Shown one piece after another: positions 35,881 to 44,330 of a DNA stretch of 64,000 nucleotides. The stretch is from positions 1 to 64,000 of the forward strand of contig AZWL01000006.1 in NCBI GenBank assembly GCA_000514715.1, written 5' to 3'. The DNA comes from Streptomyces sp. CNH099 (GTDB lineage: Bacteria; Actinomycetota; Actinomycetes; Streptomycetales; Streptomycetaceae). Below the pieces are notes generated by a model, which had not been told where the DNA came from, searched no databases, and worked only from the letters and a program-made list of their open reading frames with translations. How positions within the stretch are numbered: the first letter of the stretch is position 1; each line of letters starts with the position of its first letter. A program made the position numbers and the translations under genes.

Positions 35881-37017
35881 ATGCACCCCGCCCTGCGCAC
35901 CGTCGCCCCCGGCGACCTCCGCGGCTTCGCCGCCGCGCACCACCTCCCCGACCCCGCCGGCGGCGCCCGCAGCACACCCGCCGGGCTCGTCGGCAACACG
36001 CCCGTCCTGTGGGTCGGCGAGCCGTTCAGCCCGCCCGGCCACGGCTTCTGGGCCAAGCTGGAGGGCGCCAACCCCGGCGGCCTCAAGGACCGCTCCGCGC
36101 TGCACATGGTCGCCGCCGCGCGCCGCCGCGGCGAGCTGGCGCCGGGCGCTCCCGTCGTCGAGTCGACCAGCGGCACCCTCGGCCTCGGCCTCGCGCTCGC
36201 CGGGATCACCTTCGGCCACCCGGTGACCCTCGTGACCGACCCGGGGCTCGAACCGCTGATGCGGCACCAGCTGGCCGCGTACGGGGCGCGCGTCGAGGTC
36301 GTGCGCGCGCCGCACCCCGCCGGCGGCTGGCAGCGCGCCCGCCGCGACCGGGTCGCGGAGCTGCTGGCCGCGCAGCCCGGCGCCTGGTGCCCCGACCAGT
36401 ACCACAACCCCGACAACCCCGCCGCGTACGACGCCCTCGCCCTCGAACTCGCCGTCCAGCTCGGCCGCGTCGACGTCCTCGTCGCCGCCGTCGGCACCGG
36501 CGGCCACTCCGCCGGCGCCGCCCGCGCGCTGCGCGCGTTCTCGCCGGGGATGCGGCTGGTGGGGGTGGACTCGGTGCGTTCCACGGTCTTCGGGCAGCCG
36601 GCGGGCGAGCGGCTGATGCGCGGGCTCGGCAGCAGCATCCACCCGCGCAACGTCGACCACGCGGCGTTCGACGAGTGCCACTGGGTCGCGGCGCACGAGG
36701 CGGTGTGGGCGGCCCGGCGGCTGGTGCGGCACCACTACGCGGGGGGCGGGTGGAGCGTCGGCGCGGTGGCGCTGGTCGCCGGGTGGCTGGCGCGTACGCA
36801 CGGGCCTTCGGTCCGTATCGCCGCCGTCTTCCCCGACGGCGTGCAGCGCTACTGGAACACCGTCTTCAGCGACGACCACTGCCGCGCGCACGACCTGCTG
36901 GACCGCCCGCCGGCCGCGGATCCGGACGAGATCGCACATCCGGCGGAGCGGACCGTGGAGCGCTGGACGCGCTGCGCCCACGTCACCGCGCCGCGGGCGG
37001 GGGCGGGGGACCGGTGA
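35881..37017 (+). CDS. PLP-dependent cysteine synthase-like enzyme
   Basis: The 378-residue fold-type II PLP enzyme has [14 protein letters not shown], the Schiff-base lysine in [19 protein letters not shown], substrate loop [17 protein letters not shown], and the phosphate-binding glycine loop [11 protein letters not shown]. The conserved cores are intact, but it differs from housekeeping CysK/CysM in its long C-terminal part and the [17 protein letters not shown] region. It could make cysteine or use O-phosphoserine or O-acetylserine with another nucleophile, as in diaminopropionate synthases. Its stop overlaps the start of an MFS gene, so a made-and-exported product is conceivable. Confidence 0.8.
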   Translation: MHPALRTVAPGDLRGFAAAHHLPDPAGGARSTPAGLVGNTPVLWVGEPFSPPGHGFWAKLEGANPGGLKDRSALHMVAAARRRGELAPGAPVVESTSGTLGLGLALAGITFGHPVTLVTDPGLEPLMRHQLAAYGARVEVVRAPHPAGGWQRARRDRVAELLAAQPGAWCPDQYHNPDNPAAYDALALELAVQLGRVDVLVAAVGTGGHSAGAARALRAFSPGMRLVGVDSVRSTVFGQPAGERLMRGLGSSIHPRNVDHAAFDECHWVAAHEAVWAARRLVRHHYAGGGWSVGAVALVAGWLARTHGPSVRIAAVFPDGVQRYWNTVFSDDHCRAHDLLDRPPAADPDEIAHPAERTVERWTRCAHVTAPRAGAGDR

Positions 37018-38294
37018 GCGGCCCGGTGCGGGAGTTCCGCTCGTACGGCGGCGGGGTGCGGCTGCTGATGGTGCAGCAGTTCACCATCAACACCGCGTTC
37101 TACATGCTGATGCCGTACCTGGCCGCGCATCTCGCGGACGGGCTGGGGATGGCGGCGTGGGCCGTCGGCCTGGTCCTGGGCGTACGCAACTTCTCCCAGC
37201 AGGGCATGTTCCTGCTCGGCGGCACGCTGGCCGACCGGCTGGGCTGCAAGCGCATGATCGTCGCGGGCTGCGTGCTGCGGACGGCGGGGTTCGGGCTGCT
37301 GGGCGTCGTGCAGTCGTTGCCGGCGCTGGTCGCGGCGTCGGCGATGACGGGCTTCGCGGGGGCGCTGTTCAACCCGGCGGTGCGGACGTATCTCGCGCAG
37401 GCCGTCGGGGAGGAGCGGCGCGTGGGGGCGTTCGCGCTGTTCAACGTCTTCTACCAGACGGGGATGTGCGTGGGCCCGCTGGTCGGGCTGGCGCTGCTGG
37501 CGGTCGACTTCCGGCTGGTGTGCACGGTCGCGGCGCTGCTGTTCCTGGGGCTGACGGTGGTGCAGGTGCTGGCGCTGCCCGAGCGGGACACGGTACGGGC
37601 CGAACGCGCGGGCGCGCGCGGGGTGCTGGCCGACTGGCGCACGGTCGTCTCCAACCGCCCCTTCATGCTCTTCTCCGCCGCGATGATCGGCTCGTACGTC
37701 CTGTCCTTCCAGGTGTACCTGGCGCTGCCGCTCCAGGCCCACCGCGCCTTCCCGGGCAGCGGCGACGGCGTGACCACCGCGCTCTTCGCCGTCTCGGCGG
37801 GCGTGGCGGCGGCGGGCCAGCTGCGCGTCACGGGCTGGGCGAAGAAACACTGGCCGGCGCAGCGCGCCCTGGTGTATGGAATCGCGCTGATGGGCGTTGC
37901 CTTTCTGCCGCTGCTGCTGGCCGGCGCCCCGCCGGGCGGCGACGGGACGGCGGCGCGGGCGGCGGCGCTGGCCCCGCTGCTGCTCGCCGCGGCGCTGCTG
38001 GCGCTGGGCACGGCGCTGGCGTACCCGTACGAGATGGACACGGTGGTGTCCCTGTCCGGCGGCCGCCTCGTCGCCACCCACTACGGCCTCTACCACACGG
38101 TCTCCGGCCTCGGCATCACGCTGGGCAACCTGGCGACGGGCGCGCTGTGGGACGCCGCCGAGCGGTACCCGCGGCTGCCGTGGCTGGCGCTGACCGCCAC
38201 GGGCGCCGCCTGCGCGGGCGCGCTGGCGACCCTGGACCGCAGCGGCCGCCTGCGCGCACCACGTCCGGAGCCGGCAGCGGACACCCGCGCGTAA
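37014..38294 (+). CDS. MFS transporter
   Basis: The 426-residue protein has twelve predicted helices. The MFS signature between helices 2 and 3 is visible ([17 protein letters not shown]), preceded by [19 protein letters not shown]. Later segments include [20 protein letters not shown] and a C-terminal half starting near [20 protein letters not shown]. It resembles drug/metabolite exporters of the YfkF/MdtH type. GTG 37014 overlaps the PLP enzyme stop (GTGA), indicating translational coupling. Substrate is unknown. Confidence 0.85.
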   Translation: MSGPVREFRSYGGGVRLLMVQQFTINTAFYMLMPYLAAHLADGLGMAAWAVGLVLGVRNFSQQGMFLLGGTLADRLGCKRMIVAGCVLRTAGFGLLGVVQSLPALVAASAMTGFAGALFNPAVRTYLAQAVGEERRVGAFALFNVFYQTGMCVGPLVGLALLAVDFRLVCTVAALLFLGLTVVQVLALPERDTVRAERAGARGVLADWRTVVSNRPFMLFSAAMIGSYVLSFQVYLALPLQAHRAFPGSGDGVTTALFAVSAGVAAAGQLRVTGWAKKHWPAQRALVYGIALMGVAFLPLLLAGAPPGGDGTAARAAALAPLLLAAALLALGTALAYPYEMDTVVSLSGGRLVATHYGLYHTVSGLGITLGNLATGALWDAAERYPRLPWLALTATGAACAGALATLDRSGRLRAPRPEPAADTRA

Positions 38295-38370
38295 CCGGAA
38301 CGGCCACGCCGTCGCCGGTGGGCGCACCGCGCGCCGACGTCCGTCGGTGTGCCCGGTTAGCGTGTGCGGC

Positions 38371-39048
38371 ATGGCGGTTACGGACGTGCTGCAGCGTTTC
38401 AACCGGCGGCATCCCTGGAGCCACAACGACCACTACGGGCCGTGGATCGCCCGCCGCGTCGCCGCGTCGGGAGCGCGGGACGTGCTGGACGTCGGATGCG
38501 GGGCGGGGAACCTGCTCGCGCTGCTGCGGCGGCGGGCCGGGGCCGTGACCGGGCTCGAACCCGACGCCGCGGCCGCCGCCGTCGCCGCGGGGCGGTTCGA
38601 CGGCGATCCCGCGGTCACCGTCGTACGTACCGACTTCGCCGGCCGGGAACGGGGGCGGCGCTGGGACGCCGTCACGCTCGTCGCCGTACTGCACCACCTG
38701 CCGCTGCGGCCCACGCTGCGCGCGCTGCGCGACGACTGCCTGGCGCCGGGCGGGCGGCTGGTCGTCGTCGGGTGCCACCGCGAGGCCGGGGCCGCCGACG
38801 TCGTCGCGTCCCTGCCGGCCGCGGTCGCGAACCCCCTCGTCGGGCTGGCGAAGCACCCCGCTCGCGCGGACGCCGTGCCGGTGCACATGGCCGCGCCCAC
38901 CGCCGAACCCCGGGAGACGCTGGCCGAGATCCGGGCCGCGGCGGCGGTGGAGCTGCCGGGCGCGCGGATACGCAGACGGCTGTTCTGGCGCTACAGCCTC
39001 GTCTACGACGCGCCCGCCCGACGCGCGTCGTCACCGAGCGTGCCGTAA
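38371..39048 (+). CDS. Class I SAM-dependent methyltransferase
   Basis: The 225-residue protein starts LQRFNRRHPWSHNDHYGPWI. It then has SAM-binding motif I (DVLDVGCGAGNLLALLRRRA), acidic loop GLEPDAAAAA, motif II (WDAVTLVAVLHHLPL) and motif III (LAPGGRLVVVGCHREAG). Such small-molecule methyltransferases accept many substrates, and none can be assigned here. ATG 38371. It lies 76 bp after the MFS gene on the same strand and may belong to that unit. Confidence 0.85.
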   Translation: MAVTDVLQRFNRRHPWSHNDHYGPWIARRVAASGARDVLDVGCGAGNLLALLRRRAGAVTGLEPDAAAAAVAAGRFDGDPAVTVVRTDFAGRERGRRWDAVTLVAVLHHLPLRPTLRALRDDCLAPGGRLVVVGCHREAGAADVVASLPAAVANPLVGLAKHPARADAVPVHMAAPTAEPRETLAEIRAAAAVELPGARIRRRLFWRYSLVYDAPARRASSPSVP

Positions 39049-39121
39049 GTTCCGGCCGGATCCGGCGCGTGCGCGGTTAATTCGCTTGCGCGTGCGGGCA
39101 TCGGGCCGCATCGTGTGTACG

Positions 39122-39685
39122 GTGAGTGACGAAGAAGCACCCCGGCGATGGGCCGCGGCCAGCGTCTACCCCGACATGTGGGCGGACCCCGACCAGGACC
39201 CTCGCAACAACGACTCCAGCCCCGACGGTGAGTTGGCGACGCTGCAGGACTTCCTCTCCGGCTACCGGCTGACGCTGCGGATGAAGTGCGAGGGGCTGAA
39301 CGCGGAACAGCTCGCGCGCCGTTCCGTCCCGCCGTCGACCATGTCGCTGCTCGGGCTCGTACGCCACCTCGCCGAGGTGGAGCGGGACTGGCGCAACTGG
39401 GTCGTGCCCGAGGACCCCGCCCCCAGGATCTACGGCGAGCGCGACGCCGACTTCGCGGGCGCCGCCGCCGACCAGGCGCTCGTCGACGCCGCCTTCGCCG
39501 ACCTCGCCCGTGAGCAGGCGGCGTGCGACGCGGTGCTCGCCGAGTACACCGACCTGGGCGCCCGGCTGGCCAAGGACGACACGTCAGTGCGCGAGATGTG
39601 GGTACACCGGGTGGAGGAGTACGCCCGGCACTGCGGCCACGCGGACCTGCTGCGTGAGTGCGTCGACGGCCGGGTGGGCCAGTGA
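39122..39685 (+). CDS. DinB/DUF664-family protein
   Basis: The 187-residue protein is a four-helix bundle of the DinB/mini-circle type: TLQDFLSGYRLTLRMKCEGL, SVPPSTMSLLGLVRHLAEVE and MWVHRVEEYARHCGHADLLR. The histidines in VRHLAEVE and YARHCGHAD sit where the family binds a divalent metal. Members include thiol-dependent transferases (bacillithiol/mycothiol S-transferases) and uncharacterised proteins. GTG 39122 (VSDEEAP) is the likely start. GTG 39086 adds 12 residues. Confidence 0.82.
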   Translation: MSDEEAPRRWAAASVYPDMWADPDQDPRNNDSSPDGELATLQDFLSGYRLTLRMKCEGLNAEQLARRSVPPSTMSLLGLVRHLAEVERDWRNWVVPEDPAPRIYGERDADFAGAAADQALVDAAFADLAREQAACDAVLAEYTDLGARLAKDDTSVREMWVHRVEEYARHCGHADLLRECVDGRVGQ

Positions 39686-39821
39686 CGGCCGGGGCGCCGG
39701 CCGGACGCGGCTGAACCGGCGGCGCCACGACGCGGCGCGGCCGGGCGAGGCAACCCGGCGGAGCCCTCATCGCGTACCACAAGTGTGCGACGTGAAGTGG
39801 GGACCGGATGGCAGGCGCAGG

Positions 39822-40361
39822 ATGCTGAGGCGGGGCGCGGCGCAGCCGCCGGGGTTCGAGGAGTTCGTGGCGGCCCGGGGGCCGCGGCTGCTCCGCGTGG
39901 CCTGGCTGCTGACCGGCGACGCCCAACTCGCCGAGGACCTGCTGCAGACCGTGCTGGCCAAGGTGTGGCCGAAGTGGGAGCACATAGCGGAGGGCAGCCC
40001 CGAGGCGTATGTCCGTACCGCCATGGTGCACACCCACATCTCCTGGTGGCGCCGCCGCTGGTGGGGCGAGGTGCCGCACGCGGAGCTGCCCGACACGGCC
40101 GGCTCCGCGGACCCGTTCGGCCAGGTGGACCTGGAGCAGTCGCTCGCCGACGCCATACGGAGCCTGCCGCCGCGGCAGCGCGCGGTGGTCGTCCTGCGCT
40201 ACTTCGAGGACCTGAGCGTGCAGGACACCGCGGCGACGCTCGGCTGCGCGACGGGCACGGTCAAGAGCCAGGCCGCCAAGGCGCTGCGTACGCTGCGCGG
40301 GCTGCTGCCCGCCGCCGAGTTGGTGGAGGGCGGTGAGTCCGGTGGCCGGGAACAGCGCTGA
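39822..40361 (+). CDS. SigE-family RNA polymerase sigma factor
   Basis: The 179-residue sigma factor has region 2 (FEEFVAARGPRLLRVAWLLT, AEDLLQTVLAKVWPKWEHIA) and region 4 (LPPRQRAVVVLRYFEDLSVQ, TLGCATGTVKSQAAKALRTL). It is the second SigE-type factor in the window. ATG 39822 is preferred, with an in-frame GTG at 39792 as alternative. It overlaps the downstream membrane-protein gene by about 29 bases, and that gene overlaps an L,D-transpeptidase, which suggests a cell-envelope regulon. Confidence 0.88.
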   Translation: MLRRGAAQPPGFEEFVAARGPRLLRVAWLLTGDAQLAEDLLQTVLAKVWPKWEHIAEGSPEAYVRTAMVHTHISWWRRRWWGEVPHAELPDTAGSADPFGQVDLEQSLADAIRSLPPRQRAVVVLRYFEDLSVQDTAATLGCATGTVKSQAAKALRTLRGLLPAAELVEGGESGGREQR

Positions 40362-41316
40362 GCCGGGCGGTTCGCCCGAGTGGGCCCGGGAGCCCGGGCC
40401 GCCGGAGCCGGCGGAGCCGGGGCAGCCGGAGGAATGGGCCGGGCGGGCCGAGTGGACCGAGCCCGCGGAGCCGGCCGAGGAGGAGCGCGCGCTGCGTGCG
40501 CTGCTCGAGCGCGCCGTGCCGCGGCCGGTGGCGCCCGCCGAGCGGATGGAGCGCATACGGGGCCGGGTACTGCGGCGCCGCCGCCGGCGGCGCGCGGTGT
40601 GGGGGGCGACCGCGACGGCCGCGGCCGTCGGCGTACTGCTGCCGCAGGTGCTCCCCGCCGACGACCCGCCGCCCCGCTACGCACCCCCCGCCGCCGGCGC
40701 CGGGACGCCGCAACCGGGGGAGGACGAGGCCCGGTTGCCGGAGCTGTCCGACCTCACCCTGCGGGTGCCGGAGGGATGGAGCACCCGCACGGTCCGTACG
40801 GACTCGCCGGAGGGCTCGTACGTCGGATACGTCGCGAGCCTGGCGCTCAAGCCCTCCCCCGAGCCCTGCCCCACCGGCGCGGACGGCACCTGCACCACGC
40901 CGCCGCGGGAACTGCCCCGGCGCGGCACGCTGATCACCCTGCGGCTGCTCTACGGCTCGGAGAAGCGCTACGGGCCGGAGAGGACGGATCCGGGGCTGCA
41001 GGCGCGCGACGTGGGCAAGCCGTGCGTCGTCGCGGGCGGCACGGAGGAGTTGTGGGCCGTTCGGCGCCCGGCGGGCGCGGCGGAAGGGGTGCAGGTGCTG
41101 GCGACGGTGTGCCTGGCCACGCCGGCGAACAGGGACGTCGCCGAGGTCCGTACCGTGCTGGGCTCGATGCGCTTCGAGTCCGGCACGCGGCCCGGCAGCC
41201 GGCCGGACGTGCCGTCGGGCAGCCGACCGGAAGTGCCGTCCGGCAGCCCGCCGGAAGTGCTGTCCGACATCGAGCAGAACGTGCAGGTCAGCGGGCCGGG
41301 ATGGGGTAGCCGATGA
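40333..41316 (+). CDS. Membrane protein paired with sigma factor (putative anti-sigma)
   Basis: The 327-residue protein has a Pro/Glu-rich cytoplasmic N-terminus, a helical segment ERALRALLERAVPRPVAPAE, RRRRRRR and a membrane span (AVWGATATAAAVGVLLPQVL, about 91-110). An outside domain with LRVPEGWSTRTVRTDSPEGS and cysteines follows. The architecture parallels the partner of the other SigE-type factor at 24.8 kb. No zinc-binding HxxxCxxC motif is seen. The C-terminus has three 8-residue repeats. GTG 40333 has GGAGGG but short spacing. GTG 40342 is possible. Confidence 0.65.
   Translation: MSPVAGNSAEPGGSPEWAREPGPPEPAEPGQPEEWAGRAEWTEPAEPAEEERALRALLERAVPRPVAPAERMERIRGRVLRRRRRRRAVWGATATAAAVGVLLPQVLPADDPPPRYAPPAAGAGTPQPGEDEARLPELSDLTLRVPEGWSTRTVRTDSPEGSYVGYVASLALKPSPEPCPTGADGTCTTPPRELPRRGTLITLRLLYGSEKRYGPERTDPGLQARDVGKPCVVAGGTEELWAVRRPAGAAEGVQVLATVCLATPANRDVAEVRTVLGSMRFESGTRPGSRPDVPSGSRPEVPSGSPPEVLSDIEQNVQVSGPGWGSR
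41194..41265 (+). repeat. 24-bp tandem repeat, three copies, in frame
   Basis: Units at 41194-41217, 41218-41241 and 41242-41265 encode GSRPDVPS, GSRPEVPS and GSPPEVLS at the end of the sigma-partner protein. Differences between copies show it is not a very recent expansion. Confidence 0.8.
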
Positions 41317-42071
41317 CGCTCCCCCGCCGCCGGCTGCTCGCCGGGGCCGCCGGGCTCCCGCTGCTCACGGCGGCCGCCTGCACGGAAGCGGCCGCGCCAC
41401 GCGCGGAGAATGCTCCGCCGCCGGCCCGGACCCGGACCCCGGCCCCGGCCCGCTCGCGCGTCGCCGCGGCCCCCGCGCGGCTGCCGCAGGACGTACCGGG
41501 GCTGGGCCCGCGCACCCGCGCCCGCATCCCCGCCGGCACCCGCCAGGTCCTCGTCGTCACCGGCCCCTCCCGCCGCTCGTCCACCGCCACCGCCGTGCTC
41601 TACGAACGCGGCCCCGACGGCTGGCGCGGCGGCCCCGCCTGGCCCGCCCACAACGCCCTCCGCGGCTGGACCCGCCGCCACATGCAGGGCGACCTGCGCA
41701 CCCCGGCCGGGGTCTACGGCCTCACCGACGCCGGCGGCCTCGACCCCGACCCGGGCACGAAGCTCCCGTACGACCACGGGCCCGCCTTCACCGTCGACGG
41801 CCGCGGCTTCGAGGGCGAACCCCTCGCCGGCTCCTTCGACTACGTCATCGCGATCAACTACAACCGCAAGCCGGGCACCACTCCGCTGGACTGGACCCGC
41901 CCCATGGGCGACGAGCGCGGCGGCGGCATCTGGCTCCACGTCGACCACGACGGGCCGACCAGCGGCTGCGTATCGGTGGCGAAACGCCACATGCGCACGC
42001 TGCTGCGGACGCTGGAGCCGCGGGAGAAGCCGGTGGTGGCGATGGGCCCGGAGAGGTGGCTCGCTCGCTGA
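41313..42071 (+). CDS. L,D-transpeptidase-family lipoprotein
   Basis: The 252-residue protein has a Tat/lipoprotein leader (PRRRLLAGAAGLPLLTAAAC, Cys 22 or nearby as lipid site), a Pro/Ala linker, and a YkuD-type catalytic domain. That domain has RRHMQGDLRTPAGVYGLTDA and the active-site motif IWLHVDHDGPTSGCVSVAKR (His, Ser-Gly-Cys). Such enzymes form 3-3 peptidoglycan crosslinks or cleave related bonds outside the membrane. ATG 41313 overlaps the preceding stop (ATGA), so it is co-translated with the sigma-partner gene. Confidence 0.85.
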   Translation: MTLPRRRLLAGAAGLPLLTAAACTEAAAPRAENAPPPARTRTPAPARSRVAAAPARLPQDVPGLGPRTRARIPAGTRQVLVVTGPSRRSSTATAVLYERGPDGWRGGPAWPAHNALRGWTRRHMQGDLRTPAGVYGLTDAGGLDPDPGTKLPYDHGPAFTVDGRGFEGEPLAGSFDYVIAINYNRKPGTTPLDWTRPMGDERGGGIWLHVDHDGPTSGCVSVAKRHMRTLLRTLEPREKPVVAMGPERWLAR

Positions 42072-42173
42072 CACCGCGGCCTCAGCCGCCGATGTCGTTC
42101 CCCCGCGTTACTCTTCGGAGTCGTGCCAACTCGCTACGGTGCAGGGGTAGGGGCAGGGGCAGGGGAGGGGTGT

Positions 42174-44330
42174 GTGATGACGGATCCGGTGTCGTTCGCC
42201 GCGATCTCCGGGGCGGCGCTCGGCGCGGTCGGCATGGGGATGGCCAACGAGGCGGGCCGGTCGGCGTGGGAGACGGCGGGTGCGCTGGTTCGCCGGATCA
42301 CCGGGCGCGCGGTGCCGGCCCCGCGGCGGGCCGCCGAGCTGGAGCACGTGGCCGCGCTGCTGCGGGAGGGCGCCGAGCGCGATCCCGAACTCGCCCGCAT
42401 GTGGGAGCGGTTCGCCGCGATGCTCCCGGCCGGCGCCCGCCCCGCCGGGACGCCGCGGCTGCCCGCCGCCTCGCGGCACTTCACCGACCGCCGTGCGGCG
42501 TTACGGCTGCTGGACCGCGAGGCGGACCGCAGGTTCGACGGCCGTCCGCGGGTGGCGCTGCTCCACGGGCCGGAGGGTATCGGCACGTCGGCCACCGCCC
42601 TGTACTTCGGCGGCAGACGCGCCGAGGACTTCCCCGACGGGCAGGTGCACGTCGACCTGCACGGCTGGTCGTCGCAGAGCGCCCTCACCCCCGCCGCGCT
42701 GTCCGGCTGCCTCCTGCGCGAACTGGGCCTGCCGGAAGGGGACATCCCGCACGCGGCGGACGACCGTACGGCCCGGTGGCGGCGGCTCGTCGCCGACCTG
42801 CGGCTGCTGGTCGTCCTCGACCACGCCTACTCCGCCGCTCAGGTACGGCCGCTGCTGACCTCCGCGCCCGGGGTGCTCACGCTCGTCACGGCCCGTCATC
42901 CGCTGCCGGGACTGGACGCCGTGCCCGTGGCGCTGGGGCCGCTGGCGTCGCGGGACGCGCGGCGGCTGCTCATGCACTTCGCGGGCCCCGAGGCCGTGGC
43001 CGCGGCGCCGGAGGCGGCGAAGGACCTGCTGGTGCGCTGCGCCGGCTCGCCGTACGCGCTGCGTACGGCCGCGCCGCTGCTGTCCGCGCGCGCCGCCCCC
43101 GGACCCGGCGCCCCGGGCGCCGAGCCCGTCACCGCCCTGACCGAGTCCGCCTACCGCGCGCTCGACGCGGACGCCGCCCGGCTGTACCGGCTGCTGGCCC
43201 TACGGGACTGGCCCCACGTCGACGCCGGGACCGCCGCCTGGGCGACGCGGCCGGACCAGAGCCCGGACGCGGATCGGGCGCCCGCCGCGGCGCTGCTCGG
43301 CATGCTGGCCGACCGCGGCCTGCTGGAGCCGGCCGGCCCCGACCGCTTCGACCGCTACCGGTTCCGCCCCGCGGTGCGCCGCCACGCCGAGCTGCTGGCC
43401 CGGCAGGAGGACGGCCCGCAGGCGTGCGCGGAGTCGGTCGCCCGGGTCGTACGGGGCTACGCGGACCTCGCGGAACGCGCCGCGCACCGGGCACTGCCGC
43501 AGAGTTGGCGCGTACCGGCGCCGGCCGCGCCCGGCCCGTACGCGGCCCCCGCCGAGGCCCTCGGCACCCTGGTGCGGGAAGCGGCGAACCTCGCCGAGGC
43601 CGTGCAGGCCGCTGTGGACGCCGGGGACCGTGCCGCGGCCGTACGCCTGGCGCGCTCCCTCTGGCCGCTGCAGCTCAAGGCCGGCCGGCACGCCGAGGCC
43701 GTCCCCGCGCTCCGCGCGGCCCTCCGCCTCACCGCGACGGCCCACGACCCGGGCGCCGCCCCCGCCCCCGCCCTCCGCGACCGCGCGGCGCTGCGCTTCC
43801 AGCTGGCCATGAGCCTGACGGAGCTGGGCGAACACGAGGAGGCCGAAACCGGCTTCCGGGCCGCGGCCGAGGACGAGCGGACGGCAGGCCACATACGCGG
43901 ACACGCCTCGGTGGTCGAGGCGCTGGGCCTGCTGCGGCTGCGGCAGTGGGCGGGACGGGAGGCGCTCGCCTTCTTCGACGAGGCGGACGCGCTGTACGGG
44001 ACCATCGCCCCCGGCGACGACGGGCACGCCGATCTGCCCCGTGCCCGGCCGCTGGTCGTGCGCCACCGGGGCCGTGCGCTGCGCGTCGAGGGCCGGTTCG
44101 AGGAGGCGATCGCCCTGCTGGACACCGCCGTGGCGGCGTTCCAGGACATCGGGGACGACTACAACCGCGCCCGCGCCCTGACCGACCTCGCCGAAGCCCA
44201 CGAGCTGGCCGGCGCGCCCGCCGCAGCCCTGCCGCTGATCGACGAGGCGATAGCGCTGCTGGAGGCGCAGACGGCCGCGTACCCGCTGGCCTACGCCCGC
44301 TCCGTACGGGCGCGCTGCGTCACCCCGTGA
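42174..44330 (+). CDS. STAND-type NTPase-like protein with TPR repeats, degenerate P-loop
   Basis: The protein has about 718 residues. A small helical N-terminal domain (PVSFAAISGAALGAVGMGMA, about 1-95) precedes an NB-ARC-like core (about 105-330). The P-loop reads LLHGPEGIGTSATALYFGG, with Thr-Ser where GKT/S is expected. A Walker B-like strand follows (LRLLVVLDHAYSAAQ). After a winged-helix region come TPR-like helices (about 490-715: ALRFQLAMSLTELGEHEEAE). It resembles AfsR/GutR-type STAND proteins without a DNA-binding domain. GTG 42174 or ATG 42177 follows AGGGGAGGGG. Codon TTA at 42501-42503. Its end overlaps the convergent gene by 11 bp. Confidence 0.75.
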   Translation: MMTDPVSFAAISGAALGAVGMGMANEAGRSAWETAGALVRRITGRAVPAPRRAAELEHVAALLREGAERDPELARMWERFAAMLPAGARPAGTPRLPAASRHFTDRRAALRLLDREADRRFDGRPRVALLHGPEGIGTSATALYFGGRRAEDFPDGQVHVDLHGWSSQSALTPAALSGCLLRELGLPEGDIPHAADDRTARWRRLVADLRLLVVLDHAYSAAQVRPLLTSAPGVLTLVTARHPLPGLDAVPVALGPLASRDARRLLMHFAGPEAVAAAPEAAKDLLVRCAGSPYALRTAAPLLSARAAPGPGAPGAEPVTALTESAYRALDADAARLYRLLALRDWPHVDAGTAAWATRPDQSPDADRAPAAALLGMLADRGLLEPAGPDRFDRYRFRPAVRRHAELLARQEDGPQACAESVARVVRGYADLAERAAHRALPQSWRVPAPAAPGPYAAPAEALGTLVREAANLAEAVQAAVDAGDRAAAVRLARSLWPLQLKAGRHAEAVPALRAALRLTATAHDPGAAPAPALRDRAALRFQLAMSLTELGEHEEAETGFRAAAEDERTAGHIRGHASVVEALGLLRLRQWAGREALAFFDEADALYGTIAPGDDGHADLPRARPLVVRHRGRALRVEGRFEEAIALLDTAVAAFQDIGDDYNRARALTDLAEAHELAGAPAAALPLIDEAIALLEAQTAAYPLAYARSVRARCVTP

